Assembly (NCBI GenBank): GCA_003952965.2
Contig: CM025851.1
Span: 8,473,647-8,537,646, forward strand
Length of the DNA stretch: 64,000 nt
Source: Morella rubra
Taxonomy: Eukaryota > Streptophyta > Magnoliopsida > Fagales > Myricaceae
Reading direction: 5' to 3'
Below are positions 1-10,756 of this stretch, piece after piece. Position numbers and translations under genes: made by a program. Position 1 is the stretch's first letter. Each line of letters starts with the position of its first letter. The notes beneath the pieces are model-generated. The model saw only the letters and a program-made list of their open reading frames with translations. It was not told where the DNA came from and did not search any database.

Positions 1-1349
1 GTTGTTACTGAACTGGCTCTTTTAGATAGATCTACTTTCTTCGCGTTTTGGTCTAACGAACAACTAAATTGCTCCGAGTATTTTCTTGCTCCGTTTAGAT
101 CTGGATTATCAATATATTTGGGAAGAAGGGGCTACTTTTTGTTGTTGGCGAGGGGAAAAAAAAAAAAGTATATGTTAATGACTTTGTCCTTTTCCACACA
201 ATTTTCTTTGGCGTATGGCAATTATTATTACTGGTAGTGCGCAGTGCACATGAGGTGCACGTGAATGACGTCATCCACTGAAATAAGTTGCTTCTCATTT
301 TCTTGATACTCAATACGCTATCCTCGATGCCCAAAGATGATGCTACACGCCTACCCTACATTTCTCTTTCAGCCGGACTTAAATTTTTGTCGCATCTGAA
401 ATCACGCGTCGATGCTTTGAAGGAGTTGATTTAGGTGTAGTTTAATTTAATAACACAACATGGCAGATGGTAATGAATGCATACTTTGCTTTTTGTTATT
501 TAATGAGCGCTACCTTCAGTTGTACTCTAATGTAAGCGCACCAACTGGGGCCTGGCATGGACATATGCATATGCGAAGAAGTTACGAGGACACGGGGATA
601 GAATGTTCTTGGCTTTTGCGAAACATTATTGATTGTAATGTTTGCTTGTGGAAGTTGGATTTACAATGCGTTTCGCAAGTTAAAATTTTAATAAAATTAT
701 TTTTATCAAACACACTTCAAAATTTTACTTTTATTTTTATCATTCATTCACCAATTTCAATACCACCTCTTTTTTAACACCAAACACAAAATTTTAACAA
801 AATTTTACTAAAGTTTTGAAACCAAACGCATGTTTTAATAATTTGGCTTCTGGATGACATCGCCAGTAGACAGTAGAGTAGTCTACCAGTTCTGGATTAT
901 TAATACCTTTAATGTTATTTGTATCTTGGCAGAAATGTAGTAATATATTCGAATTATAAGTATTACATTACGTGACTCTGCATGGATTTTTACTCTTGAT
1001 TTGACCCCCCTCGCATCGAAAATACAAATATATGATTATATGATTCCTTTTAATCCTTGATCCTTCCTCATCTTTGGACTTCATGCAACTTTACCGCCCA
1101 ATACCTTGTTGCAGTGACTGTCTATTCGCAATTTGATATCCGTAACTTTGTTATGTGATATTGTGCGATATATTGCGTACTGGTCCTTAAGTCTTGTAGT
1201 TTGGATTAGTATATATTCATTGGTTGCAATTTCAGTTGATTTAGCTTTTGTTTAGTAGGCTAATTGCATGTAAGGATTACCAAAGCTCTTTATCACCATA
1301 TGGTTGTATTTCTCTTTTGTTAAAGCTTTGGTCTGCATTAATGTAACAG
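1..1349 (+). other. Intron (or 5' flank) upstream of the first visible H+-PPase exon
   Basis: No coding exon is recognisable here. The family's first exon (lumenal N-terminus and first membrane helix, ending near residue 88) should lie upstream, so most of this stretch is probably an intron more than 1.3 kb long. It ends in an acceptor, ACAG, at 1346-1349. A small MITE-like element sits at 666-831. The small open frames here have no recognisable similarity. Confidence 0.6.
666..831. repeat. MITE-like element with short terminal inverted repeats
   Basis: The left end reads ATGCGTTTCG and the right end, reverse-complemented, reads ATGCGTTTGG. Both ends run inward into AT-rich sequence containing AAAATTTTA-type words. 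The element is about 165 bp, non-coding and AT-rich, which fits a non-autonomous hAT-type MITE. I could not define a target-site duplication, so the exact ends are uncertain. Confidence 0.5.
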
Positions 1350-4300
1350 GTGCGACTTCGTTTCTCTTCACTGAATATCAGTATGTCGGGATCTTTATGG
1401 TTGCTTTTGCTGTTTTGATCTTCCTATTCCTGGGGTCTGTGGAGGGCTTCAGCACGAAGAGCCAGCCCTGCACCTATGATACACAAGAGATGTGCAAGCC
1501 AGCACTTGCAACTGCAATCTTCAGCACCGTCTCTTTCTTGCTTGGTGGTTTGACCTCAATCTTGTCTGGTTTCCTTGGAATGAAAATTGCTACTTACGCC
1601 AATGCAAGGACAACACTGGAAGCAAGAAAGGGAGTTGGGAAGGCCTTTATTGTAGCATTCAGATCTGGTGCAGTGATGGGTTTTCTCCTTGCAGCAAATG
1701 GTCTTTTGTTTCTTTTCATTGCCATTAATCTCTTTAAGCTGTACTATGGTGATGATTGGGAAGGCCTTTTTGAGGCTATCACTGGTTATGGCCTTGGTGG
1801 ATCTTCAATGGCACTCTTTGGAAGAGTTGGTGGCGGTATTTATACCAAGGCTGCGGATGTTGGTGCTGACCTTGTAGGGAAGCTTGAAAGAAATATCCCA
1901 GAAGATGACCCAAGAAACCCTGCTGTAAGCCACATCTCTTCTCTAGAATTAGTTGTTGAAGTCATGTTCTTTGGGGTTTGTCATGGTTAAGTTATGTTTT
2001 CATTCATTCAGGTAATTGCAGACAATGTTGGTGATAATGTTGGGGATATTGCTGGAATGGGATCCGATCTTTTTGGCTCTTATGCTGAATCGTCTTGTGC
2101 GGCCCTTGTTGTTGCTTCCATCTCTTCTTTTGGTATCAACCATGATTTCACTGCCATGTGTTACCCACTTCTCATCAGTTCTATGGGTATCATTGTGTGT
2201 TTGATTACAACCCTCTTTGCGACTGATTTCTTTGAGATCAAGGCTGTCAAAGAAATTGAACCAGCACTGAAAAAACAACTCATCATTTCCACTATTCTCA
2301 TGACTGTGGGCATTGCGATCATTAGTTGGATTGCCTTGCCTTCGTCATTCACTATCTACAATTTTGGGACTCAAAAAGTCGTGAAGAACTGGTAAGATTT
2401 ACTCAATTTTTCTTTCATGTTCTGTGTATGTAGGCGCTGTTTTAAGTAAATTGTTTGCAAGGCAAATAAGGTCTTATTCTACATACATGATTAGCAATGC
2501 ATAATAGTAAGTCCATTTTTAATCTTCACTAGCTTTGAATTCACCACTTGCTTTAGTCTATGTTGCTGGGGAGATAATTCCCTCCCTACAACTCATGAAT
2601 AGGCTTCAAGAACTCTTTGAAGACGTAATTCATTCATTATTAATCCAGTGGTTTTATAGTCGTTTTATTTATTATTTTCGATATCTGGGACATTGGGTAA
2701 GAAATTTCCTTAAACTAAGCTATCTATAGCCCCGTATTTCTTCAACTTCTTAATTGCCTTTATACCTTTGGGTGGCGCTTTATGGACGTATTTGATGTAT
2801 GAGTATTGAATGTACAATGAGCATCAATGCCGATTATGAATTACAGAAGATGTGTGCTGCCTGATGAGGTGCCCGGCGGATTCATAAAGTTTCAATTCAA
2901 AATTTGTTTGATCTCTTTCAGCATTAACCCTGCTTAAATTCTATGAGTTGGCTCCCTACATTTATAGATCGTTGTTGATATATGACTATTGACATAATTT
3001 GTTCTTCCAGGGAGCTGTTCTTGTGCGTGGGTGTTGGTCTTTGGGCTGGACTTATCATTGGGTTTGTTACAGAATATTATACTAGCAATGCATACAGGTA
3101 TTAAAATTTTAGCTGACAAAGATTTTATCTTTTTGCTTTTGTCTCTCTTGTATTAACCCGTGAATTTCCTTAATTGCAGCCCTGTACAGGATGTTGCTGA
3201 TTCCTGCAGGACTGGAGCTGCCACCAATGTTATATTTGGCCTTGCTTTGGGATACAAATCTGTTATCATTCCAATTTTTGCAATTGCAGTAGCAATTTTT
3301 GTTAGTTTCAGCTTTGCTGCAATGTATGGTATAGCTGTGGCTGCTCTTGGGATGCTGAGCACCATTGCTACTGGGCTGGCCATTGATGCTTATGGACCCA
3401 TCAGTGACAATGCTGGAGGTATTGCTGAGATGGCAGGCATGAGCCATCGAATCCGTGAGAGAACTGATGCCCTTGATGCTGCTGGGAACACCACTGCTGC
3501 AATTGGCAAGGTACTTTGATACTGTTCTGGAATGTGCTGTTGCGTTGAGTCTAGACTCTAGATTAAGCTTTATTTTCGTGGTATTTTGCAAATAATGAAC
3601 TTGTAGTTTTACTTATTGAAGCAAAAGTCAAAAGTCGTGCACCATTGTCTCTTGCTTCCATAATTGCTTCTGTAGGAAAATAACAATGTCGCAATTATGT
3701 TGTGCAAATTTACAGCAGTAGGGGGTGTAGTATCCATGTTAGTCTCAAATGAACAGTATGGTTTTCTTTTGGTGGAACTAGTCTTCGTGATCTCGTACGA
3801 TTTCCCTTTGTGACTTCCATCTTGACTTCGGAGGCTTATTCAAGCGGCTCACTGTATCCACTATCATTAATTACGCTGAAAGCTCGTGCCTGCTTCTTTG
3901 TTCAATTTTCTTTACCATGATGGGCAATTTGTTGTAGTTCTTTACGGCGCTTGAAGTCACAACTTCTCCTTTTACCGTGCTTTTCTCTTTATGGATGTCC
4001 CTGAGCTTTTTAACTTCACCTGTTTGTAGGGATTTGCCATTGGATCTGCTGCACTCGTGTCTTTGGCTCTATTTGGAGCCTTTGTGAGCCGTGCCTCAAT
4101 TTCTACTGTTGATGTATTGACTCCCAAGGTCTTCATTGGACTGATTGTGGGTGCTATGCTTCCTTACTGGTTCTCTGCCATGACCATGAAAAGTGTTGGA
4201 AGTGCAGCCTTGAAAATGGTCGAGGAGGTTCGCAGGCAATTCAACACTATTCCGGGTCTTATGGAGGGTCTTGCCAAGCCTGACTATGCTACCTGTGTCA

Positions 4301-4979
4301 AGATCTCTACTGATGCATCTCTCAAGGAGATGATTCCTCCCGGTGCCCTCGTAATGCTCACACCTCTAATTGTTGGAACATTCTTCGGAGTGGAAACCTT
4401 ATCTGGTGTGCTGGCTGGTTCCCTTGTTTCTGGTGTTCAGGTAACGTTAGAATATTGAGGCATGGTGGTATTTTTCTGCATCTCCAATTAGTTTCTGTAC
4501 CTAATACGAAACAATATAATCACAGAAATGTCTGTCAGTGCCTATTAGAATTTCATCTTGCTTACGTTTCCTATTGATTTGTTTGTGTTACAGATAGCAA
4601 TATCTGCATCTAACACCGGTGGTGCATGGGATAATGCTAAGAAGTATATCGAGGTACATACGAAGTTATCATAGTCGAAGTGGCTAGTTGTGTTTTGTTT
4701 GCGTTGGTTTCGCCTAGTAATTATAAAACAATTTTTGTATACTAATGTGTTTATCTGGGATTCTGTTATCAGGCCGGTGCATCAGAGCATGCAAAGAGCC
4801 TTGGCCCAAAGGGTTCCGACCCACACAAGGCAGCTGTGATTGGTGACACCATTGGAGACCCGCTGAAGGACACCTCAGGTCCATCGCTCAACATTCTTAT
4901 TAAGCTCATGGCAGTCGAGTCCCTCGTGTTTGCTCCTTTCTTCGCCACACATGGTGGCCTGCTTTTCAAGATCTTCTGA
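1350..4979 (+). CDS. AVP1: Pyrophosphate-energised vacuolar membrane proton pump (type I H+-PPase), 5'-partial
   Basis: This enzyme hydrolyses cytosolic pyrophosphate to pump H+ into the vacuole; it also sets PPi levels. Seven exons are visible: 1350-1924, 2012-2391, 3011-3097, 3180-3510, 4030-4440, 4594-4653 and 4773-4979 (TGA 4977-4979). They encode 682 complete residues. Adding the ~88 missing N-terminal residues gives the family's usual ~770. The signature DVGADLVGK (PPi binding) sits in the first exon, followed by DNVGDNVGD and, in the fourth exon, [10 protein letters not shown]. Alanine in the AAIGKG motif, rather than lysine, marks the K+-dependent type I class. The multi-span hydrophobic pattern is intact and the C-terminus HGGLLFKIF is normal. 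The first visible exon starts within a Gly codon (G|GT), so the gene must begin upstream of the window. No frameshift or premature stop is seen. Confidence 0.97.
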
Positions 4980-5858
4980 GAGGTGGATGATGGGACATTG
5001 TGGGGGAAAAGAAGTTTATTTCGATTCTATCTTATTTTTGTCCGACCGAGGATATGCTTATTAACTTGCTTCTCTCTGTATCATTATCCTTCTCTGCCCT
5101 AAGGTAGTGTTTGGCTTCAACTTACGAACCCAGAGAAACAATTTTCGAGAATTAGCTTTGGCAAATGATTCATCCAATTACTGGGTCGTGTGGTTCTGAA
5201 AATTGAATCGAGGCTTATATAGCCTCTGCAAATTTTCCCTATTTTGACAAAAACAAGTCAGTCTTCTTGCATCAAGTTGCTAGAAAATTATTCTGCAAAA
5301 AAAATTTGTATCTTTTTGAGGCAAAACATACACTTGCTTAAACTTCACGTATGCTGGTAAATATGAGTTTCAAAAACATCCAATATAATCATTAAATATT
5401 ACACCTCGTTGAAATGTTAATCAATGGTCTGTTGGAAAAAGCTCTCGACACTGTTTTGAAAACAAACAAGCAATCAAAGCCTGGATACATATTTCTGTCC
5501 ATTGGGTTGTTCAAGGTTGTTTTTAGCACTTCGCAGTAAGGGTGTTGGTCAAACAATCAACCCTTTTGATCAGCAAATGTCATGCAGAATATCTAATTAT
5601 GATGCATGGAGACAATCCTACCATCTTGGATGCCTAGGTTCCCAAATCACCCGTTACCTACCTCGTAGATTATAGAAATAGGAAAATATATTGTACCAGA
5701 GTTCAGATTAAAATTTCAAGTACAACATAAAGCATTTCCTCATGTGCAGTCCAACCAACAGAGTCCCATGTAGTCTACAGAGAACAGAGGTTATGGATGA
5801 AGTACCATAAGCAAACTATTTGTTCAGAAAAACCATGCACGACTGAGGTGGTAATATC
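4980..5858. other. 3' UTRs and spacer between convergent genes
   Basis: This stretch separates the ends of the convergent H+-PPase (+) and dioxygenase (-) genes and must hold both 3' UTRs. The sequence is AT-rich. Around 5105 there is a short TAGTGTTTGGCTT motif like the end of a plant MITE, but I found no matching second end. I see no gene here. Confidence 0.6.
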
Positions 5859-7923
5859 CTAAACTTTAGCCACATGAAGTGCTCTCATCCCTCGCTGGTA
5901 ATATTCCCAGTGTGTATCAGCATAATCTTTCACATTCTTGAATATCTTCGGTCTTTCCTCGTTGATCAACCCTTCCTCAGGTCCGATCTCTTTTTTTGGT
6001 TCAGGTGTATAGAACATAGCCACAGAAATCCGCTCCCTCTCTGAGTTGGTCAATACCCTATGCACTGGGCTCTTGAAAATTCCGTTAGTCATTATCTGCA
6101 AGTGTCACGGAGGTTCAGTCATGAAAACATTACCCTCCATCATTTGCTAGTTCGCATCATATAGGTGCAAAAATGAGACAGTAGAAGCAAATTTGTCGAA
6201 TTATAAGCCTTCCTATACAATAAACATACTGCTGGTTAAATTTAGATTGATGGATATGTTAGCCTTCACATGCGATTTGTCATGCAGATGCTGCATAACT
6301 TCTGCAGAAGCAAAAATCTAGCTCTAGCAGCATCAGTTTTGCAGTGGACACGTCTTCGAAAATAATGTTTTGTGGCTGTTATTTGGAAACTTCTGATAGT
6401 ACCATTTAGATCACATGTCAATTTAACTAGAGATACCATACCTCCATTTGATCGGCCATGAGGACAAGGAGAGCTTGAGAAACTGTTGGAACTGTATACC
6501 AGTGCTCATCTCTGAGAATCTGAAGACCTTCTACATCATCTTGCAAGATAATGGTGTATCCTGATCCATCTGCATGAGCCTTAAGGCCGAGAACAAGATC
6601 AGGCCTTTGACAACACGAGTAGTAGTTGAAACGAGCTTGCAGTGGTCCTCGCTCACCAAACTGATTCAAGAAACAATTTTCATCTAAACTCAAGGACTTT
6701 GCCATGGCTTTGGAAACAGTCTCTGTAAACATCTTCATCTTGACTGTGTATTCTTCGAGAACTTCTCTGCACAATTTCAAGTAGCTCAAACAAATTGATG
6801 CAATTTGGACACAATTGCTGTCAGAATTAGACTACTCATAGGGGTCTATTTAATGATGTTCTGGTCTCTCTTTCGAATATAAGGGGAATGGTTGACGCTC
6901 AAGTACCTGAATGATGCCGGGCGTTCTGGCCAGAATTTGGTCTTCCTCAGATCTTCTGGGTAGACATCAAGAAACAGGCGATCGGACCAGTCAAGGGACT
7001 GACCTTTTTCGGGTACCGGATCAGCCCCGTATCCTTCAAACTCTTCAACTCCTTTAGCATGCTTCTTCTTCTCTTCCATCGGCTGCTGGAAGAATTCCCT
7101 TGCCACTTGACGTATCTCATCCAGAAATGAACTTGAAATTCCATGACCCACTGCCTGGAAAAACAGAACAAAACTAAAGTAAACAGTGAAAGAAGCCCCT
7201 ATTCATAGCATGGAACATAAACAGGTAAACAACACAACTTTAACCTTCGAACACAACTTATGAACCATTATGACACATCTGGTAATCTAGGAGTGCTTTT
7301 CCGGCCTGGCAGTAATTTGCTCTTTGCTACGCTGAGCATAAGAAAGGGGACAGTAAAATGGAAACCTGATTGCAAAGTTCATGTTATTTTCATCCCACAA
7401 TCCGATCAGGTACAAAAAGATAACTTTATTTACACCATTTCAGTTGCAGGGTATGTCCATCTAGCACCTATTGCATCATCATCAAGATGAGCTGGTTATG
7501 CAACCAGTTATCACACAATCCATTGCGAAATTGAAGATAATTATAGGATATTGTCTTGACATCCCTATACTTGTACTCGATCGCTAATCGAAGGGGTGAC
7601 TTAATTGACCATTCCCTATATATATATTACCATCTAGAACTGACTAGAAGTACACAAAATTGACTTCATACCTGAAAGCAGCCCCATGAACAGAGAGCTG
7701 ACTTAAGTTTCTCTAGTTCTTCTTCTTGTTTACGTATTGGTGCCGAAGATGAGAAGAGACTGATGTCGATGATGGGAATGGAATCTAATAGAGGAGAAAA
7801 ATCTTCGGTTCCATCACCATCTCTACAAATATATGGTGGTGGTGGTTCTTCACCATTGAGGACCATTTCTTGGACACGCTTTGATAGCAGTACCTCCGCA
7901 GGGAGAAAGGAAACTCCGGCCAT
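5859..7923 (-). CDS. 2-oxoglutarate/Fe(II)-dependent dioxygenase, SRG1-like
   Basis: Four exons on the minus strand (7672-7923, 6907-7154, 6442-6766, 5859-6095) join to 1062 nt, 353 aa, the normal length for plant 2-ODDs. The N-terminal DIOX_N domain carries the IPIIDIS motif. The C-terminal double-stranded beta-helix has the iron triad His231-x-Asp233 (KAHADGSG) and His287 (SPVHRV), plus the 2-oxoglutarate-binding RxS at Arg297/Ser299. It therefore looks catalytically competent. The C-terminal section (IMTNGIFKSPVHRVLTNSER) resembles the SRG1 / codeine-O-demethylase-like clade of specialised-metabolism oxygenases, so the substrate cannot be named. Oddity: the usual LGDQ motif before the last exon reads LMADQ, so the Gly is replaced. 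The gene is convergent with the H+-PPase gene. The start ATG (7921-7923) is the only good in-frame candidate in the first exon. Confidence 0.93.
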
Positions 7924-8339
7924 GTTCTCAAGAAGATTTTTTCGTTGAATTGTACACCGACTTGAGGCATCTATAAACAGGCAAGGGTGGATGTCATCTT
8001 GTCTTATTGTCGGTGGTGTATGCGAGTGTTGCGCTTGAGGTGAAATGGGGACAGTAGAGTGAACTGAGGAAAAGTGTGGTGTTTAGAAATTTTGTTCTAA
8101 AAGAGATGATTAATGAATTTTTTATATTTTATATAATTAAAAAAATAATTTAATAGAACGAAATATTATTTTATAATTATTTTATTATATTATAATTTTT
8201 GTGCGCAATTATTACTGTCTAATTTCTAAGTTCATGGGTCTTATCGAAGGTGACAGAAGTGGCTTGATGTCCAACTCGGCAATTCATTAGGGAAAAAAAA
8301 CAAAACTAGCAAGATAAGGATTTGAAGTATCAGCCTATG

Positions 8340-8390
8340 GAAGCGAACCTATGACACTGATAAAGTTACTCTACCAACTCGGTCCCCTTT
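8340..8390 (-). repeat. tRNA-like Pol III boxes, possible SINE remnant
   Basis: Read on the minus strand, ACCGAGTTGGTAGAG (near 8367-8383) resembles a tRNA A box, and AGGTTCGCTTCC (near 8341-8352) resembles a B box about 30 bases further on. The segment cannot fold into a complete tRNA and has no clear acceptor stem, so a degenerate tRNA-derived SINE is the better reading. Nearby words are partly duplicated at 8750-8795. Confidence 0.35.
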
Positions 8391-8795
8391 GTGGTGGACC
8401 AACCCAGTTCGAGAAATTAATTATCCTAGCATTCTTAACAGTTTTTTTAAATTTAATTCTTTACTTTAATTAAAAAAAATATTTCTTTATTTTAATAATT
8501 AATTTTTAAAAAATATTCCTAGTAATTTTTTTAGATCCTATTTTTTTCGTGTGATCTAGGGATGGCTAGAAAAAGAGAGTAATGGTGAGAAAGAAAACAA
8601 AAATAAAAAATAGAAGAAGTGAGAAAGAACAAAAAGAAAAAAAAAAAAAAAAGGTGATTACGGTGAAGAGAGAATATAAAAAGTAGAATATTAAACTAAG
8701 TTTGGATCGAAGTGTATGTGAATTCATTAGTGAAGATAAGATAGTATCTCTATGACACTGATAAAGTGATTGAGAAATTAATTATCCTAGCATGT
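8352..8795. repeat. Duplicated word pair, second copy with internal deletion
   Basis: At 8350-8434 the words TATGACACTGATAAAGT and GAGAAATTAATTATCCTAGC lie about 45 bases apart. At 8750-8795 the same two words recur, separated by only a few bases. This looks like a duplication followed by deletion of the middle, probably linked to the SINE-like remnant. Confidence 0.6.
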
Positions 8796-8986
8796 TTTGT
8801 AATATTTTAATTATCTATTTTTTTTATTTTATTTAAATATTATTTTTTAAATATTCTTTATTATTTTTCTATATCTATATTTTTAAATATTTATTTTTAA
8901 AGATAGTGAAGTGTTAGTAAAATTGTTAAGAAAGAAAGAAAAGAAAAAGAAATAATATTAATATTTTAAGATAGTGAAGTGAATAG

Positions 8987-9103
8987 TAGTTCTCTAAAAA
9001 TAGAGAACTATGTTCACATGTTAAAATTTGTTATAATAGATAAACTGTTATATGATTTTTTTTTTTTTGTTAACTCTATTCTAACCAAAATGTTAGAATA
9101 GAG
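8987..9103. repeat. Two short perfect inverted repeats, possible tiny MITE
   Basis: Arms TAGTTCTCTA (8987-8996) and TAGAGAACTA (9001-9010) flank AAAA. Arms CTCTATTCTAAC (9074-9085) and GTTAGAATAGAG (9092-9103) flank CAAAAT. Both hairpins share a TAGAGAAC word in opposite contexts, so together they may be the two ends of a ~120-bp foldback element. The hairpins are seen directly; the element is inferred. Confidence 0.5.
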
Positions 9104-10756
9104 AACTTGCTAGTAATGCTTTCAAAGAGGTCCAAACCACGAGCTATGAAATCAAAGATGATGGATATTACTTCAATAATTGAAACGAAGTATGCTTCTA
9201 GAGTCGTAGCCATGGGAGCCAGGCCCCTTCTAAAGATCTTGAAGGCGAAAACCTGTTTCTAGCTTGGCGCAGTAGCTATCAATACGCTCTTCCAAAGGAA
9301 GATTGCATAGTCCTGCTTTATAATATGTCTTTGTCCAAAGATGACTTTCACGGATCTTAACCAATGATCTTAGAAGAAAAACCGAATAATGTCACATTAT
9401 CTTTTGATAGATTCTCTCGAATGTTCTCCTTGTTCAGTGAGATTTTTTTTTTAATTGTGTGTTCGGAACAGTTTACATGTATCTCGATTAATCTTAAAAT
9501 TTATATAACTTATTCGTTTCACACAAATTGAACAATTACCTGATTAAAGACCTTGAAATTGATCTCAAAAGATTAAGCGTAGCAACTTCATCAAATCCGA
9601 CTATTGCTTGCAGGGAAAGAAGATAATCAAGTAAATAAGAGATGATTTCTGCTGCGAGAAAGTAAAAAAGGCTACTGAACCACGCTCGTTTGATTTTTGT
9701 GAGTATCAGAGTAGAATTTGTGGAGTCGTGAATTACTTTTTCTCATAAAAAAATTATTTAATTATTCGAAAAATTAATTAAGAAACAATGTTCATGGGTA
9801 TTGTTTTAGACTATTTCCAAATCTCAAAAAGCGACGTAAGATACATCCTTCGCTTCTGTGCGCAAAATATATCTAAGCTGAAGCCTGGTTGAGTCGAGCT
9901 TGGCCCAGATTCGGCGAGAGAGACGAATACAACCTCTACCCATCCCAAGCCCGTAGCTAAATGAAATGGGTTTTAAATAACGAAATAGAGACTTAGAAAA
10001 AAAAAAATAAATAACAAAATAGAGCGTTTGTTTTATTTATTTTTTCCAGCCTAGCATTTTGACTGGGCCAAAATCTGCAGTTCTGGGCCGAAAGTCTCAA
10101 CTCACCCAAACCAACGAAATACGTCGTATCTAACAGCAGAAAACCTCGCAAGAGCATGAAGTAGAGTACTCCGGCGAAGCATGTGATCATCCACTTTAGG
10201 AGAATAAACCGAATAACAGAGGGGAAATCCTTCGTCACCACCTACGACCAAACAATGTCTACACTTTAATGCTTCGATGATGACAAAGTAGACCCATCTC
10301 CATATCATACCCCGCCATCGAATCGTCCACCTGACAGCCCGGATTCTCAGGTTCCTTTCTACTTCTTTTCTTTTCCTTTCTTTTCTCTTCTCTCTGTTTG
10401 GTTGCTTGGGAAATTGAAATTAGAGAACAAGATACCGAACTATTTCTCATGTATATGTGCTGAATTGATATCCGAGAAATGGATATGTTCTAGGGAAGCT
10501 TTCCGGATGCATGTGGTGATAGTTGACTGAAGGCTTTTCTTTGTCTTAATCATTAGAGTTCATGGATTTGGAAGAGAATTTTGGGTCTCCTTTTCTATCC
10601 GTATCATGCTTTCTCAGCATTCGAGCAGTAGACAATTGTGTGTTCTGCTAACGTTCTGGAGTCAGGATTTTGGAAATATGGTTACTGTCTAATGGGGTAA
10701 ATGATTAATGATAATTATGTTTCATTTGAAACTTGCTGTCATACAGAAAAAAGCCA

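Larger units (their letters stand above)
7924..10756. other. AT-rich spacer with repeat remnants; 5' leader of the EF-hand gene near its right end
   Basis: No intact gene is visible. The left part holds the dioxygenase promoter. From 8090 to 9110 the sequence is very AT-rich and repeat-laden (separate entries). The stretch 9110-9950 is of ordinary composition, but its frames are broken. Around 10280-10350 a likely non-coding first exon of the EF-hand gene ends at a possible donor (TCTCAG|GTTCC), and the coding exon follows an acceptor at about 10745. Confidence 0.5.

Noticed and set aside
8340-8390. A functional tRNA gene
   Set aside because: A- and B-box-like words exist but no acceptor or anticodon stem pairs; listed as a SINE remnant instead.
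9110-9450. Possible gene fragment (minus-strand words like LEERIDSYCAKLETGF)
   Set aside because: Stops interrupt every frame within short distance and no family is recognisable.
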